This document shows, in pieces, positions 8,096-16,136 of a stretch of DNA of 64,000 nt. Source of the stretch: Bacillota bacterium. Its GTDB lineage: Bacteria > Bacillota > UBA4882 > UBA8346. Position 1 is the first letter of the stretch. The number at the start of each line of letters is the position of its first letter. The position numbers and the translations under genes are program-made. Below the pieces are notes generated by a model. It searched no databases, was not told the DNA's origin, and saw only the letters and a program-made list of their open reading frames with translations. The DNA is taken from NCBI GenBank assembly GCA_023426245.1, contig JAFABB010000034.1:1-64000 (forward strand), in the 5' to 3' direction.

Positions 8096-9202
8096 CTAGT
8101 CGTTTTTAAACCGGAAAGTCTGCTTCAAAAGAATCGAAATAAAAAACGGTGCTCCAATCAAAGAGGTGATAATCCCAATCGGCAGTTCGCCGCTGGATAA
8201 AACCGTCCGGGCCAACACATCGGCCCAGGTTAAAAAGATCATTCCCACCAAAATCACAGTGGGAATCAACCTCCGGTGATCCGAACCCACTAAGTTCCGA
8301 ACGATATGGGGAATCATTAAACCAACAAAACCTAAAATGCCGCAAGCGGAAACGATCAATCCGGTCATCAGGGAAACCACAATCATATAACACCGGCGGA
8401 CTTTTACCAAATCAATCCCCAGCGTGACCGCAGCCTCTTCCCCCAGCAGCAACCCGTTAAGAATCCGCGGTTGCATCATAAAAAACGCACAACAAATAGT
8501 GATACCGGCGGCAGGCAGAGCCAAACTTCTCCACCCGCTCGAAGCCAGTGACCCCATGGTCCAAAAAGTGGCAGCCTGCGTTCCCTCGGCATTGTTGGAT
8601 AAATAGACAAACAAGTTAGTCAAGGCGATAAATACCGTGCTGACCACAGCTCCGGAAAGAATGATCTTGACAGTGGAAGGCCGGCCCCCGATACTTGATA
8701 AAGTCATCACCAGAACCGCTGCAGCCAGAGCCCCCAAAAAAGCCCAAAAGGCCGTCCCAAACCCGGACAAAACTCCCAATCCTCCGAATAAAATTGCAAA
8801 AGTGGCTCCCATGGAGGCGCCGGAAGAAATCCCTAAGATATAGGGTTCTGCCAATGGATTTTCCACTGTAGCCTGGAGTACCGTTCCACAAACAGCCAAT
8901 CCGGCTCCGGCAACCAGGGCCATGAACACCCGGGGCAAACGGATTTGCCACACAATGTCTATATGGGCTAAAGGAATCCGGCTGATGGTATCTCCGAAAT
9001 TCAGACCGAACAATTTATAAAGAATGATCCGGTAAACTTCTCCGGGATTGAGCGGTATAATCCCTATACAGACCGCCAGCAAAAGGGAAAGCAAAACTGC
9101 GCACCCCAAGAGAAGCAATATCCAAACAAACCTCCGCTTTTTGGGGAGCTGAGGGTCTGTATGCAAGACTCGTTGCGTTTCGACACGCTTGATATTCATC
9201 AT
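8096..9202 (-). CDS. FecCD/BtuC-family ABC permease
   Basis: 368 aa with a hydrophobic N-terminal segment (WILLLLGCAVLLSLLLAVC) and about ten membrane segments. Family landmarks are IRLPRVFMALVAGAGLAVCG, NPLAEPYILGISSGASMGA, and the coupling region GFVGLMIPHIVRNLVGSDHR near residue 295. It forms the inner-membrane channel for an iron chelate or corrinoid, working with the ATPase and the soluble binding protein downstream. ATG follows GGAG by 6 nt. Confidence 0.93.
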   Translation of the reverse strand: MMNIKRVETQRVLHTDPQLPKKRRFVWILLLLGCAVLLSLLLAVCIGIIPLNPGEVYRIILYKLFGLNFGDTISRIPLAHIDIVWQIRLPRVFMALVAGAGLAVCGTVLQATVENPLAEPYILGISSGASMGATFAILFGGLGVLSGFGTAFWAFLGALAAAVLVMTLSSIGGRPSTVKIILSGAVVSTVFIALTNLFVYLSNNAEGTQAATFWTMGSLASSGWRSLALPAAGITICCAFFMMQPRILNGLLLGEEAAVTLGIDLVKVRRCYMIVVSLMTGLIVSACGILGFVGLMIPHIVRNLVGSDHRRLIPTVILVGMIFLTWADVLARTVLSSGELPIGIITSLIGAPFFISILLKQTFRFKND

Positions 9203-9269
9203 GAAATCTCCGTAAATTTATAATAAGCTCATTCATGCTTTAGGAATGCTCTTTGCCTGAAGTGGCAGT

Positions 9270-10121
9270 TCATTCCGGAGCCTTTTCCAAACGAAAGTTA
9301 ATGGGTATTCTGAGATAACTCCGAATCAGCCTGCCGCTCTTGCGATCCTGGGCCGGTACGAAACGCCACCGCTTAATCGCTGCCAGGGCCGCTTTATCCA
9401 ATAATTCATAACCGGAAGATTGAAGTACATAAACCCTTCCCGGGCGGCCATTCTCCAGAATTTCGGTTTTCAGCACCACTTTGCCTTCATTCCCGGCTTC
9501 CCGGTACTGATAAGGGTACAACGGCTCCACCTTTGATAAAATCATCGGTGGCACAACACCAGCCCGGCCGTTTCCGCCATTGCCATCTCCGTCGTCCCCG
9601 GGACCGCCATCACCTCCTGCAGTGCTTGAACCGTTGTTTCCGGTTGAATTGCCATAAGCATTAGCGGACATAGCCACAGAAGTAACACTCCTGATTTCCT
9701 TATCCGACAGTGCAGGATTTTCTTGACCCGTGATAGGCTTCACTGCTGATGGATAGACTTCCGGTATCGGCTCGGTTTTAATTTTCTCTTGATCAGCCGG
9801 TACTGACTCCGGGGACGGTAATTTTTCCGCCAGTAAGGGGGCCTTAACTGACGGGCTTACCGGGTTCACTTTAACAGGCTGCGGCGAAAGGGCACGCACG
9901 CCGCTTTGCAAACCACGATCTGGTGAATGATTTCCGGTTTTAGGACCACTCTCACCTGACTGGGCGCCGCCTGTCAAATCGATTTCCACCATAGTTTCGG
10001 GATCTTCAACATGATTGAGTAAGGATGTTCCCATAAATCCGACTACCACGATCACCATGCCATGAATAACGACCGAAACAATAAGGCCTTTGAACCAGCG
10101 GTTGTTTTCGAACATCCTCAT
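9270..10121 (-). CDS. tonB: TonB energy-transducing protein
   Basis: 283 aa. One membrane anchor near residues 13-33 (LIVSVVIHGMVIVVVGFMG) contains the His typical of TonB anchors. A proline/glycine-rich periplasmic spacer follows (residues about 60-190, including a long Gly/Asn/Asp-rich stretch). The C-terminal TonB fold includes PLYPYQYREAGNEGKVVLKT and LDKAALAAIKRWRFVPA. TonB couples proton motive force, harvested by ExbBD, to an outer-membrane receptor. It is encoded just after exbD (4-bp gap), behind GAGGTGAG. Confidence 0.92.
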   Translation of the reverse strand: MRMFENNRWFKGLIVSVVIHGMVIVVVGFMGTSLLNHVEDPETMVEIDLTGGAQSGESGPKTGNHSPDRGLQSGVRALSPQPVKVNPVSPSVKAPLLAEKLPSPESVPADQEKIKTEPIPEVYPSAVKPITGQENPALSDKEIRSVTSVAMSANAYGNSTGNNGSSTAGGDGGPGDDGDGNGGNGRAGVVPPMILSKVEPLYPYQYREAGNEGKVVLKTEILENGRPGRVYVLQSSGYELLDKAALAAIKRWRFVPAQDRKSGRLIRSYLRIPINFRLEKAPE

Positions 10122-10125
10122 GAAC

Positions 10126-10536
10126 TCACCTCGATTTCACTTCACTCGCCAACGTCAACCGGTGAGCACCGGCCAGCTTGATCTGATCAATCGCCGCGAT
10201 CACCTTCTCATAAGGGGTCTGTTTTTCAGCCCTCAGGATGAAAAATTGATCCGGCTGGCGTATCAAAGCCAGCTTGACCCGTTTTGACAGCAGTTGGATG
10301 GGGATTTGTTCCTGATCAAACATCAAGTCGCCATCCCCCATCATGGTAATCTCCACACTGGGTTTGGTATCACGGGCAGCTGTAGCTGCCTGAGGCATGT
10401 TGATAGGAATCGAGTGTCGTTCCACCATGGATAAGGAACTCATCATAAAGAAAACCAGCAAAAAAAACATAATATCGATCATCGGAACGATCATCAATTG
10501 GGGTTCTTGTTGGATTCGCAAGTTACGCAATTTCAT
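10126..10536 (-). CDS. exbD: ExbD proton-channel subunit
   Basis: 136 aa. A short cytoplasmic start, then one membrane helix with MIVPMIDIMFFLLVFFMMSS carrying the conserved Asp (D22) used for proton transfer, then a periplasmic domain. The start overlaps the end of exbB by 14 bp, indicating translational coupling. The IPINMP segment after the helix is typical of ExbD. Confidence 0.93.
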   Translation of the reverse strand: MKLRNLRIQQEPQLMIVPMIDIMFFLLVFFMMSSLSMVERHSIPINMPQAATAARDTKPSVEITMMGDGDLMFDQEQIPIQLLSKRVKLALIRQPDQFFILRAEKQTPYEKVIAAIDQIKLAGAHRLTLASEVKSR

Positions 10537-11170
10537 CCGCCGGCCTCCCTCGCTTTGCCCCGCTCCCTAGAGAATTGATAACCGCTGCACAGATCCGTTC
10601 CATTTCGGTGACCATTTTATCCAGACGCTGCGAGAAGTAAGTATGGCAAATCAAAGCCAAGATGGCAACAGTTAAACCGGTTGCCGTGGCGATTAAGGCT
10701 TCACCGACTCCCCCGGTGATAGCCATCGGTTGACCGGTTTTCACGTTCAGCACGCTAAAAGTGTGAATCATTCCGACCACGGTTCCCAGCAAACCCAAAA
10801 GGGGCGATAAGGAAACGATCACACTAAGATAAGCCAGGTATTGGCGCAACTGGGCTGCAATCATCATACTGGCCCCTTCCAATGAATTCTCCACATTGCC
10901 GCCACGTTGATAGTCGGATAATCCCTGAACCGCTATTTTCCCAGCCAGCCCAGGGGTATTTTCCGACAACAAAATAGCCTCCTTCAGCCGGTTTTCCTCT
11001 AACAACGGCCGGAGCCGTCCTAAAAATCCTTCCGTATCCGTGGTCAAGCTCCGGTAATATAAAAACCGCTCTACAGCGATGATTACAACCATCAATGAAC
11101 AAAACGCCAAAAAGTACATGACCGGACCACCCTTTTGAAACAACAGAAAGAACTGAGCCAAAAACTGCAT
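10523..11170 (-). CDS. exbB: ExbB/MotA/TolQ-family proton channel
   Basis: 215 aa with three membrane helices: residues about 15-33 (GGPVMYFLAFCSLMVVIIAV), about 115-135 (LSVIVSLSPLLGLLGTVVGM) and about 155-180 (GVGEALIATATGLTVAILAL). SPLLGLLGTVVGM and GEALIATATGL are the signature segments of the family. It sits at the head of exbB-exbD-tonB behind GGAGG. TolQ is a close relative, but the context of TonB and a TonB-dependent receptor favours ExbB. Confidence 0.93.
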   Translation of the reverse strand: MQFLAQFFLLFQKGGPVMYFLAFCSLMVVIIAVERFLYYRSLTTDTEGFLGRLRPLLEENRLKEAILLSENTPGLAGKIAVQGLSDYQRGGNVENSLEGASMMIAAQLRQYLAYLSVIVSLSPLLGLLGTVVGMIHTFSVLNVKTGQPMAITGGVGEALIATATGLTVAILALICHTYFSQRLDKMVTEMERICAAVINSLGSGAKRGRPADEIA

Positions 11171-11428
11171 TGTAAAATTGCCTCCTTCAATGCGCGCCTG
11201 CGCCTATTCCAATCCCAATTTTAAAAACAACAAAAACCCTGCATATCGGGACCGATTTTAGGGTCAATATTGCCGGGATTATGAAAAAACTGTCGATAAG
11301 ATCCCCGGAGTCAATCCGTAGCGGATAAATACGGCTTTCGCAGCCCTGAATGGTGAAGCTGCGAAAGCCATCCATTCACAAAATAGCTCCGAAAGGGTGA
11401 ATTGGGAATTTCTCAACAATTCTACATA

Positions 11429-13345
11429 TCATAACTGTCTTTGAATACCGATAATAAAACTCCGCGCCGGCATCGGACAAGCTCCCGGAGTGCCACTGCT
11501 GAACATTTCATAATCTTCATTGGTTAGGTTATATCCCTTTGCAAAAAGCTTGGTCTTGTCATCCAACCGGTAATTGACAACCAGATCAACGGTTAGATAG
11601 GATTTGGAACTATAATAGTCCAAACTGCGGCCGGTAGCACTCATCAGGGTCAATCCTGCATTCCATTTGGTCTTCGTAAACTGGACATCCAAATGATAAC
11701 CATTGGGCGCATTGTTATTGGGATCCACAGTAAAATCAGAATCCCCGCTATCCTTATTTTCAATATAGAGATAGGAGTAGCCCCCAGCAAAATTCCAGTA
11801 AGACCATAATTGTTTGCTCAGGGTAAAATCCATGCCCCGTTTCCGCTGCTGGTCGATGTTATACGCCACCGTCTTCGTGGTAACACCATCGCCGTAAATA
11901 TAATCGATTGCATTATGGAGACGGCTGGCGAACACACTGGTTTGAATGTTTAAACCACCAGCGATCTTGGTGTTCATACCGACAGTTACAGTTTCGCCTT
12001 TTTCCGGTTCAAGGTCAGGATTGCCCTGCATAAAATCGGTGTTGCTGAAAAGATCCTCTGCCAAGGGTGCTTTTACGGACTGCCCCCAGGAAGCATAAAG
12101 ATTGCTGGAATTGCCAAAGGCGCGATTGATTGTCAACCGCGAGGTAGCGTAATCGCCAATTATACTGTGGTCGTCATAACGGGTTCCGGCGGTCACCGTC
12201 CATTTTTCCGACAGCCGCCAACGGTCTTCCGCATAAATCCCCTTGGTGAAATATTCCTCATCAATTCCCTGGCTCGGATAATAGAGTTCAGAATCCCGCC
12301 AATCGGCGCCGCTGACTATGGTATGGCTTTCATTGATTTTCCAGCTTTGCTGCCATTCGGCGCCGCTAGCCCGGAGCTTTTTATCCACTCCGGAAGTTTC
12401 AGCCGCGTCAAACCATGTAGTACCGTCGAAAGCGTTATGGTAAAGTCGCAGTAAGCCATCCAATCCGTAACGATAGGTTAAAGCCGCGTCATTTGCCGAG
12501 GAATTTCCATGACCATCGGGGTAATAAAACGAACCATAACCTTCAGCCTGATATGTAAAGCCACTCTGGCGGTCGGAGTGATCGAGATCGAGGGTAAGTG
12601 AGCGTCCATCACCCAGATCCTTTTCGATCCGGCCGCTATACAAATTCTGCTCATAGTAGCTGGGAGCCAAGGTCTTAATCTCGCCGGTCTGCGAGTCTTT
12701 GTATTCATAACCATCCTGAGTTTTCCGATTCATGGTGAACAAATATTTATAGCCTTGCAGGTCACCTTCGGTACTTAAACCGTAACCCTGCATGTCCCAG
12801 CTTCCCTGCTCCATTTTAAAGCTGGTTTTGGCTTGAGTTGGTTTGCGGGTGATGATATTAATGACTCCTCCTACGGCATCACTTCCATATAGCGAAGACT
12901 GGGGGCCACTGATAATTTCGATCCGTTCGATATTTTCAACCGGGATACTGTTTAAATCAACTCCGCCCTTGCTGCCGCTCCGGACAATCAGATCCCAGTT
13001 CATCCGGCGGCCGTCAACCAGCACCAATACCCGTTTATCTCCGTTTAGAACCGGCTGAACGCCATTACTATCCGCCTCCATGGCGACATCTTTTTGGGTT
13101 AAAATTTCTGAAACACTCTGATAATTTCCCTTTTCGATATCCTCGTGGGTCACTACCGTAACATTGGCTGCAGTTTCCGATGTTTTGACGGGAGTCCGGT
13201 TAGCGGTTACAACATACTCTTCGGAGTCAAATTCTTGATCCGAAATTTCATCGGAAGTCTGCTCGGCAAAGACAGCCGCCGATAGATTGAAAATTAATAA
13301 AGCTCCGAACAAAACCATGTACAATTGCTGGACTCGATTTCTCAT
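11429..13345 (-). CDS. TonB-dependent outer-membrane receptor (BtuB/siderophore type)
   Basis: 638 aa from ATG at 13345, which has GAGGTG 6 nt upstream and precedes a clean signal peptide ending in AVFAEQ; an open frame 18 codons longer lacks these. After the signal comes a TonB-box-like YVVTANRTP, the plug domain (VLVLVDGRRMN, IPVENIERIEIISGPQSSLYG, AVGGVINIITRK) and a beta-barrel ending in a terminal aromatic-rich strand, SFIIGIQRQL. The plug has BtuB-like features, but no cobalamin riboswitch is visible upstream. It implies an outer membrane. Likely controlled by the palindromes at 13501-13705. Confidence 0.93.
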   Translation of the reverse strand: MRNRVQQLYMVLFGALLIFNLSAAVFAEQTSDEISDQEFDSEEYVVTANRTPVKTSETAANVTVVTHEDIEKGNYQSVSEILTQKDVAMEADSNGVQPVLNGDKRVLVLVDGRRMNWDLIVRSGSKGGVDLNSIPVENIERIEIISGPQSSLYGSDAVGGVINIITRKPTQAKTSFKMEQGSWDMQGYGLSTEGDLQGYKYLFTMNRKTQDGYEYKDSQTGEIKTLAPSYYEQNLYSGRIEKDLGDGRSLTLDLDHSDRQSGFTYQAEGYGSFYYPDGHGNSSANDAALTYRYGLDGLLRLYHNAFDGTTWFDAAETSGVDKKLRASGAEWQQSWKINESHTIVSGADWRDSELYYPSQGIDEEYFTKGIYAEDRWRLSEKWTVTAGTRYDDHSIIGDYATSRLTINRAFGNSSNLYASWGQSVKAPLAEDLFSNTDFMQGNPDLEPEKGETVTVGMNTKIAGGLNIQTSVFASRLHNAIDYIYGDGVTTKTVAYNIDQQRKRGMDFTLSKQLWSYWNFAGGYSYLYIENKDSGDSDFTVDPNNNAPNGYHLDVQFTKTKWNAGLTLMSATGRSLDYYSSKSYLTVDLVVNYRLDDKTKLFAKGYNLTNEDYEMFSSGTPGACPMPARSFIIGIQRQL

Positions 13346-13373
13346 GAAACACCTCGGTTGTAAATTTTTAAAC

Positions 13374-13414
13374 CGCGCATGACGAGGGATGCAAAACATC
13401 CCTCATCATGTCGC
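13374..13414 (-). promoter_or_regulatory. Leader hairpin of the receptor gene
   Basis: CGCG.ATGA.GAGGGATG (from 13374) pairs with CATCCCTC.TCAT..CGCG (to 13414) across a 4-nt loop, giving a long stem with few mismatches about 30 nt before the receptor start. There is no U-tract on either side, so it is not an intrinsic terminator. A transcript-stabilising or processing element is possible. Confidence 0.55.
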
Positions 13415-13439
13415 GGTCGATTTCTTATAAAATTAGGAA

Positions 13440-13469
13440 TCAGAAAATTTTATTGTATAGAACAATCAT
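13440..13469 (-). CDS. Possible 9-residue leader peptide (MIVLYNKIF)
   Basis: Directly upstream of the receptor lies AAGGAGGTGAT, a full anti-Shine-Dalgarno match, followed 11 nt after the GGAGG core by ATG and a nine-codon frame ending in TGA. A TTG start in another frame with better spacing would give a 7-residue peptide instead. Such a strong ribosome site with no long ORF suggests a translated leader. It lies between the operator-like palindromes and the hairpin. No experiment-like evidence. Confidence 0.35.
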   Translation of the reverse strand: MIVLYNKIF

Positions 13470-13500
13470 TCAAACCATCACCTCCTTCAAAAAAGTTTTT

Positions 13501-13705
13501 GTTAGTCTAAACTAACATTTGAAACCATTTTTTCTACCGGTTTAAAAATATTTAAAATATTGTTAGTCGTAACTAACATCTAAAAGATTTTATTTTATCT
13601 TTGATGATAATGACAGTCATGTTATTGTTAGTCTTGACTAACAATTTAAAAATAATTGCCTTTCGATTTTTAATTATTCCAACAAGATTGTTAGGCAAGG
13701 CTAAC
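13501..13705. promoter_or_regulatory. Four evenly spaced palindromes, core GTTAG-N6-CTAAC
   Basis: Sites at 13501-13516, 13562-13577, 13627-13642 and 13690-13705 all have the core GTTAG(N6)CTAAC; the third has 10-bp perfect arms (ATTGTTAGTC/GACTAACAAT). Start-to-start spacings are 61, 65 and 63 bp, about six helical turns, so they would lie roughly on one face of the DNA. They sit upstream of the TonB-dependent receptor. TTAG/CTAA half-sites recall DtxR/IdeR/MntR-type metal regulators, but the match is not to a full consensus. Confidence 0.7.
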
Positions 13706-13830
13706 AATAAAAACCCATACTCTCCTTCAAAAATTTTAGCAGAATTATTTTACCGTAAATCCCGGTATTTGTCAATATTTTTTCGTTACCAAGGTTGATT
13801 TTTGGATAGCTGCTCCATACAAAAAATTGT

Positions 13831-13863
13831 AAAAGCCAACTTGATAAGTTCAAGTTGGCTTTT
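13831..13863 (-). terminator. Intrinsic terminator of mrnC
   Basis: Perfect 14-bp stem AAAAGCCAACTTGA (13831-13844) / TCAAGTTGGCTTTT (13850-13863) with a 5-nt loop, just beyond the mrnC stop codon. On the minus strand the stem ends in TTTT and a further T-run follows after a short interval. Confidence 0.85.
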
Positions 13864-13868
13864 GAGAG

Positions 13869-14294
13869 TCATTGAGAAGTTTCCGGCGTCCCCTCAAGTT
13901 TCACCGCTTGCTCCAATAATTCTTTTAAACGAAGATGCTCACCTTGTAAGTACAAGTAACCAATCAGGGCTTCAAATGCCGTACTGTGACGATACGTCAA
14001 AACATCCGTATGAGTAGGAATATGGCCACTCTTTACGTTGCGGCCTCTTTTCAAAATCTCCAGTTCGTTTTCAGATAGGGAAGATTCCAACTTGGTTACC
14101 AGGCCTGCCTGAAATGAAGCCCTTACCATCGTGGTGACTTCCCGGTGCAGAATCTTGGTTTTAGCCGGTCCACCGGAAAGAACATGGGAACGTATGTAAA
14201 GTTCATAGACAGCATCCCCGATATAAGCCCAAACAGCAGGTGATAACTGATCAGGGTTTAACTCCGGTAAATTTAAAAAATCAAAACTCGGCAT
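13869..14294 (-). CDS. mrnC: Mini-ribonuclease III
   Basis: 141 aa. A stand-alone RNase III catalytic domain without the dsRNA-binding domain: residues 1-40 include LSPAVWAYIGDAVYELYIRSH, with the Asp-Ala-hydrophobic-Glu/Tyr motif that binds metal, and NVKSGHIPTHTDVLTYRHST, EALIGYLYL downstream, where the EALIGYLYL Glu is catalytic. In Bacillus, MrnC matures 23S rRNA ends. It normally lies between cysS and rlmB; here apt is upstream and the TonB cluster downstream, so the ancestral neighbourhood has been broken up. Confidence 0.93.
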   Translation of the reverse strand: MPSFDFLNLPELNPDQLSPAVWAYIGDAVYELYIRSHVLSGGPAKTKILHREVTTMVRASFQAGLVTKLESSLSENELEILKRGRNVKSGHIPTHTDVLTYRHSTAFEALIGYLYLQGEHLRLKELLEQAVKLEGTPETSQ

Positions 14295-14388
14295 TGTTAC
14301 CGCCTTTTAGCTTTTGACTACTTGCCGTTACCATAGAAACCACAGTTGACAGTGGCTGTAGCTAGACCACTCTGATAAATCCATTTTA

Positions 14389-14910
14389 TCAGTCACCTTC
14401 ATAATGTACCATACTATAAACTTCATAAGGTTCCAATCTTTGGCGGCCTTTCAAATCATCCAGTTCGATCAGAAATGCAAAACCCACGATTTCACCCTGA
14501 AGCTTTTTTACCAGCTCGGCTGTGGCCGCCATGGTGCCGCCGGTTGCCAGTAAATCATCGACAATCAACACTCTTTGACCTGCTTTAATCGAATCCAGGT
14601 GAATTTCCAACGAATCCTCGCCATACTCCAATTGGTAAGACACTTTCGCCACGGCGGCCGGAAGTTTTCCAGGTTTACGGACGACGACAAGTCCGCATCC
14701 CATTTTATAGGCCAGAGGAGCTCCCAATAAAAAACCCCGTGACTCGGCGCCTACGATAACATCAGGCTTAAGGGCGGCAAAATGGGCAGCCAGCTCATCC
14801 GTAACCTGCCGTAAGGCCGGACCATCTTTCAGCAAGGTGGTAATATCTTTAAAGCTAATGCCCTTTTTGGGGAAATCGGGCACTTCCCGAATTAATGACT
14901 TGTAGTCCAC
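14389..14910 (-). CDS. apt: Adenine phosphoribosyltransferase
   Basis: 173 aa, the normal length. It begins with the Apt N-terminus IREVPDFPKKGISFKDITTL. The PRPP-binding loop VLIVDDLLATGGTMAA (around residue 118) and the RGFLLGAPLA and RKPGKLP segments are diagnostic. It salvages adenine to AMP in the cytoplasm. Spaced 21 bp after the aspartokinase gene, so probably in one transcript with argH, aspartokinase and mrnC. Confidence 0.96.
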   Translation of the reverse strand: MDYKSLIREVPDFPKKGISFKDITTLLKDGPALRQVTDELAAHFAALKPDVIVGAESRGFLLGAPLAYKMGCGLVVVRKPGKLPAAVAKVSYQLEYGEDSLEIHLDSIKAGQRVLIVDDLLATGGTMAATAELVKKLQGEIVGFAFLIELDDLKGRQRLEPYEVYSMVHYEGD

Positions 14911-14931
14911 TTTTAATCACTCCCGTTCATT

Positions 14932-16122
14932 TTATAAACCAAACTCATGATACAATACTTTAATAGCCTCCGAGATTTGACTCTCCAACACCAGGCAAGA
15001 GATGGTGACTTCGGAATCAACGGTTTGCAATAAGCGAATCCTGTGCTTATGCAGAGTTTCAACAACTCTAACCATGATTCCCGGCACATCCTGCATTCCA
15101 GTGCCAATAAGTGCTATTTTAGCAGTATGAGGCAATAGTTCGACATCATAACCAAAGGGTAATAATAAATCACCCGTTTTCCCCAAATTTTCCTGCTTTA
15201 CAATAAAACTAACCTGACCCGTTGAAACGGAATTCATATCAACACTGATGGAGTTTTCAGCTAATTTTTTAAAAACTTTCACCGAATCCTCGGAAGTGAG
15301 CTGTCCGTTTTTTCCCTTCACCAGTATTAGTCCAAGGCCGGTCTGATGAGCTATTCCGGTAATAATCCGGGAAGTTTTCCCTTCATGGATCAAGGTACCC
15401 CCGTCATCTGAGAAAGTACTTTTTACTTTGACCGGTACTTTCTTGTCCCTGGCTATAGCCACCGCCCGGGGATGAACGACTTTGGCGCCTTGATTGGCCA
15501 TTTCACAAATTTCTTGATAGGTAAGTTCCCGCAAGATTTTGGCATCGGGAATAATCTGGGGATCAACCGTCATCACTCCGTCCACATCAGTATAAATCTC
15601 AACCAGCTCCGCCTCTAACGCGGCTCCTAATGCTGTCGCGGTCGTATCGGACCCGCCGCGGCCGAGCGTAGTAATATCTCCACCGGCAGTAATCCCTTGA
15701 AAACCGGCTACCACAACAACTTTTCCTTCTCCCAAATGCCTTAAAACAGTCTCAGGATTAATCCCGATAATTTGGGCTTCCCCGAAAATTTGATCCGTCA
15801 GAATGCCCGCTTGGCCACCGGTAAGAGCTACAGCGGCATGACCATGTTTTTCCAGCGTTTGCGCCATCACGACGGTGGATATGATTTCACCGCAAGATAT
15901 TAATAAGTCTAACTCCCGGGAACCCACATTCTTTTCGATATCTTTTGCCAAATGGATTAAACTATCCGTGGCATAGGGTTCTCCTTTTCGGCCCATCGCC
16001 GAAACAACGACTACAACAGAATACCCTTCTTTGATGGCCTTAATGACTTTGACCGCAGCTTTGCTTCTGCCCTCATCGGTAGCTACGGAAGTGCCGCCAA
16101 ATTTTTGGACAATAATTTGCAT
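14932..16122 (-). CDS. lysC: Aspartate kinase, monofunctional, with two ACT domains
   Basis: 396 aa from ATG at 16122, where IIVQKFGGTSVATDE, the kinase N-terminus, begins at once; an ATG four codons upstream is less likely because the argH stop lies immediately before it. Kinase features: KFGGTS, then TLGRGGSDTTATALGAAL and EIYTDVDGVMTVDPQ. The C-terminal ACT pair runs from about residue 255 to the end (NSISVDMNS, VPGIMVRVVETLHKH). It phosphorylates aspartate at the head of the lysine/threonine/methionine pathway; ACT domains imply feedback by an end product. The gene follows argH by about 14 bp. Confidence 0.9.
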   Translation of the reverse strand: MQIIVQKFGGTSVATDEGRSKAAVKVIKAIKEGYSVVVVVSAMGRKGEPYATDSLIHLAKDIEKNVGSRELDLLISCGEIISTVVMAQTLEKHGHAAVALTGGQAGILTDQIFGEAQIIGINPETVLRHLGEGKVVVVAGFQGITAGGDITTLGRGGSDTTATALGAALEAELVEIYTDVDGVMTVDPQIIPDAKILRELTYQEICEMANQGAKVVHPRAVAIARDKKVPVKVKSTFSDDGGTLIHEGKTSRIITGIAHQTGLGLILVKGKNGQLTSEDSVKVFKKLAENSISVDMNSVSTGQVSFIVKQENLGKTGDLLLPFGYDVELLPHTAKIALIGTGMQDVPGIMVRVVETLHKHRIRLLQTVDSEVTISCLVLESQISEAIKVLYHEFGL

Positions 16123-16136
16123 TCCTTGGACCATCC

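Noticed and set aside
11429..13345. Firm BtuB assignment of the receptor
   Set aside because: The plug resembles BtuB but no cobalamin riboswitch is visible and the upstream palindromes suggest another signal; siderophore or haem is equally possible.
13501..13705. TnrA/GlnR or BirA operators
   Set aside because: TGTNA-N7-TNACA spacing is missed by one base, and the BirA spacer is far longer.
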